A stretch of 64,000 nt of DNA from JBDRCC01 sp043822065 [NCBI: archaeon] (lineage in GTDB: Archaea > Undinarchaeota > CAZHTU01). Positions within the stretch are counted from its first letter, which is position 1. The number at the start of each line of letters is the position of its first letter. The notes below the pieces were generated by a model. It worked only from the letters and a program-made list of their open reading frames with translations, did no database searches and was not told where the DNA came from. Both the position numbers and the translations under genes were made by a program. This document shows positions 1-7,481 of the stretch, in pieces. The DNA lies in NCBI GenBank assembly GCA_043822065.1, contig JBDRCC010000020.1, forward strand, positions 80,598-144,597, given 5' to 3'.

Positions 1-1
1 G

Positions 2-565
2 GCAAAGGGCGGCGAACTCGAGAAAGAGATTGACGCAATCAAAGAAATTCTAAAGGACACAGTTACCATATCAAAACTCAACGCCAGCGCGGAGGAGCTT
101 GTCAGCAAGCTCATCGACATGGTGAAGCTCAGCCAGGACATGACGCGGAGCGTCTCAAAGAGCAACGAGGACGTGTCCCGCCAGATAAACAAGAGCATCC
201 AGGAGATGCGGGACAGCAACAGGGAGCTCAGCCAGAAGCTTGACGCCCTCCTTGAATTCTTCGCCGAGGCAGGCGAGAAGGAGGAGATTGAGCGGAGCGA
301 GATTGAGTCCGACATGCAGAAAGTATTATCACAGGTCTCCAGCAAGATAGACAACCTAGTCAGGAGCAACCAGGAAATCAGCAGCAAGACTAAGGAGCTT
401 GAGTTTAAGATGGAGGACCTTTCAAAGAAAAAGCACGTGCTAAGGCCAGCGCCGTTGCCTTCCGTGATGGAGCAGCCGGCGTTCCCAAAGCCGGAGCGGC
501 CAATGCCGCCGCCCCTTTCCAAGGGAGGCATCCCAGCCCCAAAGCCGTTCAAGCTTGAGGATTAA
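2..565 (+). CDS. Coiled-coil protein with proline-rich tail, 5' partial, first gene of pilus operon in window
   Basis: The reading frame is open from the window edge, so the N-terminus is missing; 187 codons are visible. An internal ATG at 119 exists, but the upstream codons continue the same Lys/Glu/Ile/Leu helical pattern, so I treat them as coding. The visible protein is one long charged coiled coil (heptads rich in Ser, Asn, Gln, Glu) followed by about 40 residues rich in Pro and Lys. It has no membrane segment. It ends 6 bases before the pilin gene at 572, so it is probably co-transcribed with the pilus genes. Coiled-coil accessory proteins occur next to archaeal pilus and archaellum ATPases, but I do not recognise a specific family. 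Function is unknown; a structural or cytoplasmic adaptor role is inference. Confidence 0.7.
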   Translation, partial: AKGGELEKEIDAIKEILKDTVTISKLNASAEELVSKLIDMVKLSQDMTRSVSKSNEDVSRQINKSIQEMRDSNRELSQKLDALLEFFAEAGEKEEIERSEIESDMQKVLSQVSSKIDNLVRSNQEISSKTKELEFKMEDLSKKKHVLRPAPLPSVMEQPAFPKPERPMPPPLSKGGIPAPKPFKLED

Positions 566-571
566 TCAAAA

Positions 572-1276
572 ATGGAGTCCAGGCAAATAGCAACCCATGC
601 GATAGTTTTCTGTTCGCTACTTCTTGCGATTGTTATAGTGATAGTCGGCTCTAATTTTCCAGGGCTTGCCTACCTGAACCTAATACTGCAGGCTGTCCTA
701 GTCTGCCTCCTGGCGGGAGTGATATTCATTCTAGACCGGATTCTCACAAAACTGGGCAAACGGGCAATAACGCCGGTCATCTCCGTCGTCCTGCTCCTCA
801 TGATGACTGTTGCCATCGCTGGCATAGCATGGTTCTGGCTCCAGGGCATGACCCAGCAGATACTCAACGCGACAGAGCAGACTGCAGACACCCAGCTCGG
901 CAGGCTCACGTTCGACCTCGACTTTGGAAGCGCGAAGGTCTACTGCAGCGGCCCGAACCCGTCTGACTCAGTAACCGCAGTCTCGGTCTTCGTTGCGGTA
1001 AACGCCGGCGCCAATAACATCCTGCAGGGCGTAATCCTCAACGGCAACGTCGTCGAGGAGGCAGACTTCGAGATAGTCAAAGTCGGGGACAGCCTCGGCA
1101 ACGGTGAATACAAGGAGATAAAGATACTCAACGGCGGCAACAAGTACACTGCCGGAGTCCTTGAGAAGGCTGACGATTCTGCCGACCTGGAAGTCGTCGT
1201 GAGGACGAACATCGACAAGGAAAAGGCGATAATGACCTTCGACGCCGACGCGCCATCCTCGACGACCTGCAACTAA
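572..1276 (+). CDS. Archaeal type IV pilin (Pilin_N type) with unusual N-terminal membrane extension
   Basis: Residues 64-92 (start RAITPVISVVLL) match the hallmark of archaeal pilins of the Pilin_N/DUF1628 type: a basic leader end, then Ala-x-x-Pro-Val-Ile, then one long hydrophobic helix. The prepilin peptidase would be expected to cut just before this helix. The rest is a beta-rich, Asn/Gly/Asp-rich extracellular domain of about 140 residues. Read from ATG 572, two extra hydrophobic stretches (about residues 9-29 and 33-55) precede the pilin, which is unusual. A GTG at 719 in the same frame would give a normal leader of about 15 residues and may be the true start. The stop overlaps the next start as TAATG. 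It is probably the major or a large minor pilin of this operon. Confidence 0.75.
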   Translation: MESRQIATHAIVFCSLLLAIVIVIVGSNFPGLAYLNLILQAVLVCLLAGVIFILDRILTKLGKRAITPVISVVLLLMMTVAIAGIAWFWLQGMTQQILNATEQTADTQLGRLTFDLDFGSAKVYCSGPNPSDSVTAVSVFVAVNAGANNILQGVILNGNVVEEADFEIVKVGDSLGNGEYKEIKILNGGNKYTAGVLEKADDSADLEVVVRTNIDKEKAIMTFDADAPSSTTCN

Positions 1277-1872
1277 TGAGAGGCCAGTTCACACCGATAG
1301 GAGCAATACTAATTGTAGCAATCCTAATAGCCCTGATAAGCTGGACCTATCTCTGGGCAATCCCCGTCATAGAAAAGCAGAAGACCGCAGTCCTTTACGA
1401 ATACTCAAAAAGCGAGCTTGAGGAAATGCGCGACGCGGTCAGGTCCGTCGCAGGCGCGGAGGGCGCCCAGCGGACCGTCAATGTAAACCTCAAAAGCCTC
1501 GAGTTCCGCCTCAACGAGCGCGGAGGCGAATTCTCAAACTCAATTGACATGAAGATAGGCTCGGACGTAAAGCTGCTCTCGGACAGCTGGTCTGTTGTTG
1601 ACTCCTCCGAGGACGACAAGGAGGCCGTCGGCGTGCTTGGCGAGGACAATGCAGGCGTCATAATAGGCAAGCAGGAAAAAGGGATACTATTCCTCCGCCT
1701 CTGGTACCGCGACCTTTACGACAGCCAGACAAAAAATTATTACAGGATAAACCTCGTCCGCAGTACCCCGTGGATAGTTGAGTCCGGGCGCCAGGAATTC
1801 GTCCTGAAGAATACTGCCCAGTACAAAGAGGGCGGCTACATAACAACCAACATAACGGTGTCGGTGAAGTAA
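1276..1872 (+). CDS. Pilin-like protein with short MRGQ leader
   Basis: The protein has 198 residues. It begins MRGQFTPIG, followed by a hydrophobic helix at residues 8-30, then a hydrophilic domain with an initial charged helix (YSKSELEEMRDAV) and later beta-strand-like segments. The layout of tiny basic leader, Gln, hydrophobic stalk and globular domain fits an archaeal type IV pilin or pseudopilin. Cutting after Gly3 would put Gln at mature position 1, as in the Q-x-S-x-E class known from methanogens. The glutamate is not obvious here, so this is inference. The start overlaps the previous stop (TAATG), and the next gene begins on the base after this stop, so translation is coupled. The exact role in the filament is unknown. 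Confidence 0.7.
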   Translation: MRGQFTPIGAILIVAILIALISWTYLWAIPVIEKQKTAVLYEYSKSELEEMRDAVRSVAGAEGAQRTVNVNLKSLEFRLNERGGEFSNSIDMKIGSDVKLLSDSWSVVDSSEDDKEAVGVLGEDNAGVIIGKQEKGILFLRLWYRDLYDSQTKNYYRINLVRSTPWIVESGRQEFVLKNTAQYKEGGYITTNITVSVK

Positions 1873-2271
1873 ATGCGCGCGCAGGCGACCATCATTGAGC
1901 AATTCATCCTCTTCGCAGCAGGCTTTGTCCTTTTTATCTACATCGCCGTAGGATTTGGCGGGATACAGGGCAAGTTCTTTTTTGAGGCGCAGGAGGGGGA
2001 CCTCCACTACGTCTCCGAATACGTTGCCCTAGAAATCGAGCGCGCCTGGAGCCTGATGGAGATCGGGCACGATGCCGAAGTCGAGATTACAATTGGCATT
2101 CCGGCGCCGAGGAACACCCTCCTCGAGCTTGACGGCAGCAGCGTCTGCGCGTCCGCCGACGAAAACCGGGTTTGCACGAAGGCAAACGTTCCCGCATCCC
2201 TGAAAGGAAAGACTTATAGTTTAGAAAGATTTAGCATATTCGGCTCCGGGCAGGAGATCAGGATAGAATGA
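1873..2271 (+). CDS. Small pilin-like protein (MRAQ leader)
   Basis: The protein has 132 residues. It begins MRAQATIIEQ, followed by a hydrophobic segment at about residues 10-30, then a short domain with two Cys near the C-terminus (SVCASADENRVC), which could form a disulphide outside the cell. The N-terminus resembles its neighbours at 1276, 5594, 6055 and 6453, which all start Met-Arg-(Gly/Ala). Glu9 lies close to where type IV pilins keep their conserved acidic residue. It starts directly after the previous stop, and its own TGA overlaps the ATPase ATG by 4 bases. It is probably a minor pilin. There is no enzymatic motif. Confidence 0.65.
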   Translation: MRAQATIIEQFILFAAGFVLFIYIAVGFGGIQGKFFFEAQEGDLHYVSEYVALEIERAWSLMEIGHDAEVEITIGIPAPRNTLLELDGSSVCASADENRVCTKANVPASLKGKTYSLERFSIFGSGQEIRIE

Positions 2272-3809
2272 AGGAAATATCGAGAAAGCACATGGGCGAG
2301 TGGATGCCGGAAGACAGGAGCAAGGTCGACGAGACTTACGACCTGATAAAAGTTGGCTCAAAGGCATTTGCCAAGGCGCGCATACACTGGGATGGGAAGA
2401 CAAACTCCCTCAAGTACGAAGTCATCGAGCCGAAGATAGACGACAGGCTCAAGGGCATACTCAAGCAGATTGAGAGCATACTGATAGACCGGCTCGAGAT
2501 TAAGTACGACAAGTTCGACATAAAGAAGAGCGAGGACTTCATAGGGCGCGAGATGGACGTCATCGCATCAGAGTACAACTTCACGCTTTCCGAGGCAGAC
2601 AAGACCGCCCTTAGCTATTATCTCCAGCGCGATTTCATCGGGCTCGAGCGGGTTGAGCCGCTCTTCCAGGACATCAAGCTTGAGGACATATCCTGCGACG
2701 GGACGAACGTGCCAGTCTTCGTCTTCCACAGGAACCCCTCGTACGGCTCCATCCAGACAAACACAATCTTCAGCACTCAGGACGAAATAGACTCCTTCGT
2801 GATGAAGCTCGCCCAGAGGTGCGACCGGGCGATAAGCGTCGCAGAGCCTCTCCTCGACGGGACCCTCCCAGACGGCTCAAGGGTCCAGGCAACGTTCGGC
2901 ACTGACGTCTCAAGGCGCGGCTCGACATTTACCATTCGTAAGTTCACGCCGGAGCCGCTTACGCCGGTGGACCTCCTAAAATTCGGCACGACTGATACTA
3001 GGACTCTCGCTTACCTCTGGCTCCTCATCGAGCACGGCTACTCCATCCTTGTCGCCGGCGCCTCAGCCACCGGCAAGACTGCCCTCCTGAACGCGCTTTC
3101 GCTCTTCATCCAGCCGGACGCAAAGATAGTCAGCATAGAGGACACTGCCGAGCTCAGGCTTCCGCACGAGAACTGGATACCGCAGGTCGCAAGGATAGGC
3201 TTCGGGCCGAGGGACGAGACCGGGGACAAGCTCGGCGAGGTAAGCATGTTCGACCTGCTCAAGGCAAGCATGAGGCAGAGGCCGGACTACATAATAGTCG
3301 GCGAGGTCAGGGGGCAGGAGACCTACGTCCTCTTCCAGGAGATGGCATCCGGCCACCCCGGGCTCAGCACCATGCACGCGGACTCCATAGACGCGGTCAT
3401 GGACAGGCTCGTAACCGAGCCGATATCCCTCCCGCCGAGCCTGATAGAGAACCTCGACGTCCTGATAGTCATAGTCCGCGAAAAGATCAAGGGCAAATAC
3501 GTCAGGCGGATAAAGCGGATTGTCGAGGTCACCGGCTTCGACGCCAGAAACAACAAGCCGATAATAAACGAGGTCTTCAGGTGGGACCACGCAAAGGACA
3601 GCTTCCTGACCGTCTCCGAGAGCAAGCTCCTCAAGGACATAATGAACGAGCGCGGGGCAAACAGGGAGAGCCTCAATGAGGAGCTCCACCGGAGGGCGCA
3701 GATACTCGAGTGGTTTGTCAAGAAGAAGATTACAAACTACCGCGACGTTCACAAGTACATAGACATGTACTACACTGACCCTGCCGCGCTCCTTGACACA
3801 CTAGGATGA
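2268..3809 (+). CDS. Type II/IV secretion system ATPase (pilus assembly, ArlI/GspE/TadA superfamily)
   Basis: This is the cytoplasmic ATPase that powers filament assembly. The protein has 513 residues. An N-terminal domain (1-230) precedes the motor domain. Walker A is GASATGKT at 264-271, the Walker B-type strand YIIVGEVRG is at 341-349, and the His box with SGHPGLSTMHADS is at 361-373. All are expected for this family. The length matches archaeal homologues (about 500-550). The start overlaps the previous stop by 4 bases (ATGA), and the membrane platform genes follow with the same overlap. No archaellum-specific genes such as ArlH, ArlF or ArlG are nearby, so an adhesive or Tad/Epd-like pilus is more likely than an archaellum. 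Confidence 0.93.
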   Translation: MKEISRKHMGEWMPEDRSKVDETYDLIKVGSKAFAKARIHWDGKTNSLKYEVIEPKIDDRLKGILKQIESILIDRLEIKYDKFDIKKSEDFIGREMDVIASEYNFTLSEADKTALSYYLQRDFIGLERVEPLFQDIKLEDISCDGTNVPVFVFHRNPSYGSIQTNTIFSTQDEIDSFVMKLAQRCDRAISVAEPLLDGTLPDGSRVQATFGTDVSRRGSTFTIRKFTPEPLTPVDLLKFGTTDTRTLAYLWLLIEHGYSILVAGASATGKTALLNALSLFIQPDAKIVSIEDTAELRLPHENWIPQVARIGFGPRDETGDKLGEVSMFDLLKASMRQRPDYIIVGEVRGQETYVLFQEMASGHPGLSTMHADSIDAVMDRLVTEPISLPPSLIENLDVLIVIVREKIKGKYVRRIKRIVEVTGFDARNNKPIINEVFRWDHAKDSFLTVSESKLLKDIMNERGANRESLNEELHRRAQILEWFVKKKITNYRDVHKYIDMYYTDPAALLDTLG

Positions 3810-4678
3810 GCAAATACAACGAGCTGGCGCACAGGCTGTTCAAGAGGCAGGCGGACAGCTACAAGCATTATTTTGACAACCTCCGGATAGACCTCAAGAA
3901 GGCCAACATGGCAATCACGATTGAGGAATACCTGTCCACTGCCATGCTTTCTTCAGTCATCTCTTTTGTCTTCATCTCGCTAATCTGCCTCCCAGTCCTT
4001 TCGCTCCTTATCAAGGAAATCAACCCGATATTCCTCGTTCCGCTGTCCCTGGTCCTAGGCGTTTCTACCGGCTCGGCGGTTTTTGTCGCCTACCTCATGT
4101 ACCCAACTTCCCAGGAGACAAGAATTAGCAAGCAGATAGACATGAACCTCCCGTTTGCTTCCATATACATGGCGACGGTCTCAGGCGCAGGGATACCTGC
4201 CCACCAGATGTTCAAGCTCCTCTCCCAGTTCAAGGAATACGGCGTGGTCTCAAGGGAGGCAGGCACAATCTCCACAGAAACCGAGCTCTTCGGAAAGGAC
4301 ATCCAGGAGGCCATAAAGCGCGCAGCGGAGCGGACGCCAAACGAGGACTTCAAGGAGATGCTCTGGGGGATACACACCATAGTCTCCAGCGGCGGGAGCC
4401 TTAGGAATTTCCTGAGCAGCACGAGCAAGAACCTCATGCGCCAGTACAACATGAGGATAGAGCAGTTCGGGAAGAAGCTCTCCATGTTCCTTGAGCTTTA
4501 CCTGACGCTGATATTCGTCGGGGCGATATTCTTCCTCATACTCAGCACCATCTTCGGGGCGATAGGCGCCGCGACCTCAACTGTGCTTTTCATGAACAAG
4601 CTGATAGTCTACTTCGCCCTCCCAGTCATCACAATCTTCTTCATAGCAATAATAAAGAACATTTCACCAGGCGGATGA
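3806..4678 (+). CDS. Type II secretion system F-domain membrane protein, first of a pair (TadB/TadC-like)
   Basis: The protein has 290 residues: a cytoplasmic N-terminus, two membrane segments at about 44-70 and 75-100, a cytoplasmic helical domain of about 120 residues, then two more membrane segments near the C-terminus. The helical domain carries the T2SSF pattern of charged helices around TPNEDFKEMLWG followed by SSGGSLRNFL. This is the platform on which pilin subunits are built into the filament by the ATPase. Archaellum ArlJ fuses two such domains in one chain of about 550 residues; here they are two adjacent genes, as in Tad systems and some archaeal pili. It overlaps both neighbours by 4 bases. 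Confidence 0.88.
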   Translation: MSKYNELAHRLFKRQADSYKHYFDNLRIDLKKANMAITIEEYLSTAMLSSVISFVFISLICLPVLSLLIKEINPIFLVPLSLVLGVSTGSAVFVAYLMYPTSQETRISKQIDMNLPFASIYMATVSGAGIPAHQMFKLLSQFKEYGVVSREAGTISTETELFGKDIQEAIKRAAERTPNEDFKEMLWGIHTIVSSGGSLRNFLSSTSKNLMRQYNMRIEQFGKKLSMFLELYLTLIFVGAIFFLILSTIFGAIGAATSTVLFMNKLIVYFALPVITIFFIAIIKNISPGG

Positions 4679-5592
4679 TAGACCTAAAAGAGATGGCACC
4701 GGAAAAGAAGGTCCTTGTGTTCAGCGGAGCGAGTGCAGTTGTTCTCCTGCTCATCCCGTTCCTCTTCTACGGCAAGCCGGTTTTCCTGAAGCTGATAGGC
4801 GGCTTTACCTTTGGTGCCATCCTAATCGCGGCGATACCCTACCTTGCGATACTCTACATCCGGAAGCGGCGCGTGGTCGTCCTTGAGGACCAGTTCCCGA
4901 ACTTCCTGCGGGACATTGGCGAGACTAAGAAGTCCGGCATGACACTCCCGCTTGCCATCCAGACAGCGACAAAGATAGACTACGGCGGGCTGAACGACGA
5001 CATAAAGCTGATGGCAAACCAGATTTCCTGGGGCGTGCCGTTCCCAGACGTAATCGAAAGGTTCTCCAAGCGGGCAAACTCCCCGTTTATCTCCAGGGCC
5101 GTAAGAATCATACTTGAGGCTGAGCGGAGCGGCGGGAACATCGCCGACGTGCTGGAATCCGTTGCTGAGGACGCAAGGATGATAAAGGAGGCTGAAATCC
5201 AGAGGGAGGTCTCCATGAGCGAATACCTCGCGACAGTCTACACTATATTCTTTATCTTCCTTGGCATAATCGTTGCGCTCAACCGCATCCTCCTCCCGCT
5301 CGCGTCAATCCCGGCAATCTCCGGATTCGGCGTAACCATGGCTGGCGGGACATACATCTTCAACGTGTCGTTCAAGATACTTTTCCTGCACATGACCCTG
5401 ATACAGGGGTTCCTCAGCGGCCTCCTTGCAGGGGAGATAAGCAAGTCCTCGCTGGTCGCAGGGCTCAAGCACTCCCTTATTTTCGTGCTTGCGGCATTCT
5501 TCGTGTTTATGGTCGCAGTCTATGACTTCCAGATCCAGTGCATGTTTGCGCCCACAGTGTCCATGTTCGAGGCGATGGGCTGCATCGGCTAA
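4675..5592 (+). CDS. Type II secretion system F-domain membrane protein, second of a pair
   Basis: The protein has 305 residues. Membrane segments lie at about residues 17-35 and 40-62. The cytoplasmic T2SSF domain follows, with RDIGETKKSGMTLPLAIQTA near residue 80 and ILEAERSGGNIADVLESVA near 150-170. Three or more hydrophobic segments are at the C-terminus. It pairs with the preceding gene to form the membrane platform of the pilus machine; the two probably act as a heterodimer in place of the fused archaellum ArlJ. The start overlaps the previous stop by 4 bases. Two Cys near the C-terminus (IQCMFAPTVSMFEAMGC) lie after the last membrane helix. Confidence 0.87.
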   Translation: MIDLKEMAPEKKVLVFSGASAVVLLLIPFLFYGKPVFLKLIGGFTFGAILIAAIPYLAILYIRKRRVVVLEDQFPNFLRDIGETKKSGMTLPLAIQTATKIDYGGLNDDIKLMANQISWGVPFPDVIERFSKRANSPFISRAVRIILEAERSGGNIADVLESVAEDARMIKEAEIQREVSMSEYLATVYTIFFIFLGIIVALNRILLPLASIPAISGFGVTMAGGTYIFNVSFKILFLHMTLIQGFLSGLLAGEISKSSLVAGLKHSLIFVLAAFFVFMVAVYDFQIQCMFAPTVSMFEAMGCIG

Positions 5593-5593
5593 G

Positions 5594-6058
5594 ATGAGGG
5601 GACAAAACTATCTGGGCTTCTTAGTGTCATCCGTAGTCCTCCTGATTGTTGTTGCCTATGCCGCATCATCCATGGTCGACATCGTTGTCCCTGCGCTGGA
5701 GGACAGGCAGGAAATGCTGATGGAGGTCCGCGCCTACTCTATCTTCCACCAGCTAGTGTCTTCGCCAGGCTACAAGGCGTCCTGGGAGGCAAGCCCCGGC
5801 TCGGTTGAGTTCATAGGGCTTGCAGAGGAATACGGCACCCTCTCATCGGCAAAGCTGCAGGCGCTGAAAAAGGCAAGCCCGGAAAAAATAAAGCAGTCTT
5901 TCGGCGATGAATACGACTATCAGATATGCCTTGGCGGATGCGGCGCGTACAGCGTCTCGACATCCTCTGTTGTCGAATCCCAAAGCGAGGTGTTTGTCCA
6001 ATTCCCGGTAGCGATTGACGACGGGACTTACTCAACCTTGCGGGTGGTTGTCAGATGA
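5594..6058 (+). CDS. Pilin-like protein (MRGQ leader)
   Basis: I placed the start at 5594, one base after the previous TAA, because it gives MRGQNYLGFL followed at once by a hydrophobic helix (residues 8-30). The longer frame upstream only re-reads the previous gene. The protein has 154 residues: an acidic/polar domain after the helix and a CLGGCG pair of cysteines near residue 115 that could form a disulphide. The N-terminus is shared with the pilin-like proteins at 1276 and 6453. It is probably a minor pilin or pseudopilin; I cannot say which position it takes. It overlaps the next gene by 4 bases. Confidence 0.65.
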   Translation: MRGQNYLGFLVSSVVLLIVVAYAASSMVDIVVPALEDRQEMLMEVRAYSIFHQLVSSPGYKASWEASPGSVEFIGLAEEYGTLSSAKLQALKKASPEKIKQSFGDEYDYQICLGGCGAYSVSTSSVVESQSEVFVQFPVAIDDGTYSTLRVVVR

Positions 6059-6456
6059 GGGCGTGGCTTAGGATTATCGAGGTCGTGATGGCAGCAATCC
6101 TGCTTATATCCTTCCTGCACCTTGCGCAGTCCCTTGCCTTTTACGAGCCTGACGTCAACCGCAAGCTGGCTGACCTGAACGTCCTCTCCCAGCAGGTCCT
6201 GCTTACGCTTGATAGCACCCCCATTGGCGAGAGCTACCTTCAGGAGGCAGTGCGCGCATCCGATTATGCAATGCTTAACGAGAAGACTGCGGAGATAGTC
6301 CCGCCGACCTACTTATTTGCTTACTCTACCGATGCAGTCTCAGCTAAGCTCCCTGCAGAGCCAGACATAGGCCACAGCTCTTATCTTGTTTCTTATCTCT
6401 CAGGCGGGGAAGTCAAGACAAAAAAAGTCGTGCTGTATGTCTGGAGGGCGATATGA
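6055..6456 (+). CDS. Small pilin-like protein (MRAW leader)
   Basis: The protein has 133 residues. It starts MRAWLRIIEVVMAAILLI: a short basic leader, a Glu at position 9 and a single hydrophobic helix up to about residue 27, then a mainly helical hydrophilic domain. The Glu just inside the hydrophobic segment is the feature most like classical type IV pilins, where it neutralises the N-terminus of the neighbouring subunit. It overlaps both neighbours by 4 bases, so it is translated with them. There are no enzymatic motifs. A minor pilin role is inferred from N-terminal form and operon position. Confidence 0.62.
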   Translation: MRAWLRIIEVVMAAILLISFLHLAQSLAFYEPDVNRKLADLNVLSQQVLLTLDSTPIGESYLQEAVRASDYAMLNEKTAEIVPPTYLFAYSTDAVSAKLPAEPDIGHSSYLVSYLSGGEVKTKKVVLYVWRAI

Positions 6457-6830
6457 GGGGGCAGTTCTTCATCCTCAGTGCAGTGATAATAATCGCGGCC
6501 ATAGCTGGCATCGTCGTGCTCCTTTCCGGCGAGACAGTCTCACTCTACGCCAATGTAAACGATGACACGGACTTCAGGCTTTACAACCTCGAGTCGCAGG
6601 CCGAGACTGTGCTCCGGCTTTCAGTCCAGGCCGGGCTCTCGCTAAGCCAGATTGAGGACGCGTTCTCAGGTTACGCCGAATACTCGGAGCGCGAGCTTGC
6701 AAAGGAGAGGATTTCCGCAACTTGGGAGTATGAGCTGTCCGGCAGCCAGTCAAGCCCAACCCTCACCTACACGCTAACCCTGAAAAACGGAAAAACCGTC
6801 GTGCGGGACTCAGCAGCCGTTTCTCCATAG
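6453..6830 (+). CDS. Small pilin-like protein (MRGQ leader), last gene of pilus operon
   Basis: The protein has 125 residues. It starts MRGQFFILSAVIIIAAIAG, then a hydrophobic helix to about residue 26, then a helical region and a short beta-strand tail. The MRGQ start is the same as in the products at 1276 and 5594. It overlaps the preceding gene by 4 bases. After its TAG at 6828-6830 there are 36 bases with a clear TATA box for pyrE, so the pilus operon ends here. It is probably a minor pilin. Confidence 0.62.
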   Translation: MRGQFFILSAVIIIAAIAGIVVLLSGETVSLYANVNDDTDFRLYNLESQAETVLRLSVQAGLSLSQIEDAFSGYAEYSERELAKERISATWEYELSGSQSSPTLTYTLTLKNGKTVVRDSAAVSP

Positions 6831-6837
6831 GAAAAGA

Positions 6838-6845
6838 TTTATACT
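6838..6845 (+). promoter_or_regulatory. TATA box of pyrE operon
   Basis: TTTATACT lies at -29 to -22 from the pyrE ATG at 6867. This is the distance expected for an archaeal TATA box in front of a leaderless transcript. There is no Shine-Dalgarno-like stretch before this ATG, which agrees with leaderless translation. Confidence 0.6.
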
Positions 6846-6866
6846 ATCCACCCATTAAAATGCACC

Positions 6867-7481
6867 ATGATTGAGGAGCTTCTAGGGGAGGTTGGAGCCG
6901 TCAAATTCGGCGAATTTACCTGGAAATCCGGAAAACAGGCGCCTTATTATGTCGACCTCAGGATACTGCCAAGCTTTCCGGAGGCGTTCAAGATAGTCGC
7001 GTCACAGATGGCGGAAGCCGTGAAAAAAATCCCAGACTACCAGTCGCGCAGGCTGGTTGGCGTCCCGCTGTCCGGCATATCCTTTGCGACCGCTGTCGGC
7101 CTGGAGCTGAACATGCCGGTGCTCTTTGCCAGGAAAGAGGCAAAGGGGCACGGCACCAAGAAGCTGCTTGAGGGGATTTTCAAGGCAGGTGACAGGGTAA
7201 TTCTCATAGAAGACGTAATCTCGACAGGCGTCAGCTCATCAGAGACGATAAGCAAGCTAAAAGAGGGGGGCCTTGCCGTCGAGGACATAGTCGCCGTGCT
7301 TGAGCACGGGATTGGCGGCAGGGAGAACCTGCACGCGCTCGGCCTTAGGGTCCACACCCTCACCAACATGACAAAGATTGTCAAGAGGCTTTCTTCCGGC
7401 GGAAAGGTCCCAAAGGAAAAGGTGAAAACAGTTGAGGAGTTTGTCAAAGCCGCCCTTACGGAACGAAATGCTAAGAACTAA
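6867..7481 (+). CDS. pyrE: Orotate phosphoribosyltransferase
   Basis: It makes orotidine 5'-phosphate from orotate and PRPP, the fifth step of UMP synthesis. The protein has 204 residues, normal for the family. The PRPP-binding signature VILIEDVISTGVS spans residues 111-123, and the mobile catalytic loop with ARKEAKGHGTKK spans 88-99. The start follows a TATA box at the leaderless distance. It overlaps pyrD by 14 bases and heads an operon pyrE-pyrD-pyrK-pyrC-pyrF. Confidence 0.95.
   Translation: MIEELLGEVGAVKFGEFTWKSGKQAPYYVDLRILPSFPEAFKIVASQMAEAVKKIPDYQSRRLVGVPLSGISFATAVGLELNMPVLFARKEAKGHGTKKLLEGIFKAGDRVILIEDVISTGVSSSETISKLKEGGLAVEDIVAVLEHGIGGRENLHALGLRVHTLTNMTKIVKRLSSGGKVPKEKVKTVEEFVKAALTERNAKN

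Noticed and set aside
3063-3752. A 229-codon open frame antisense to the pilus ATPase
   Set aside because: It mirrors the codon pattern of a clear ATPase gene with intact motifs, has no start signals, and its product is low-complexity Leu/Pro/Val. It is a shadow of biased codon use.
2-6830. Archaellum operon
   Set aside because: No ArlH, ArlF, ArlG or fused ArlJ; two separate T2SSF proteins and several pilin-like proteins instead.
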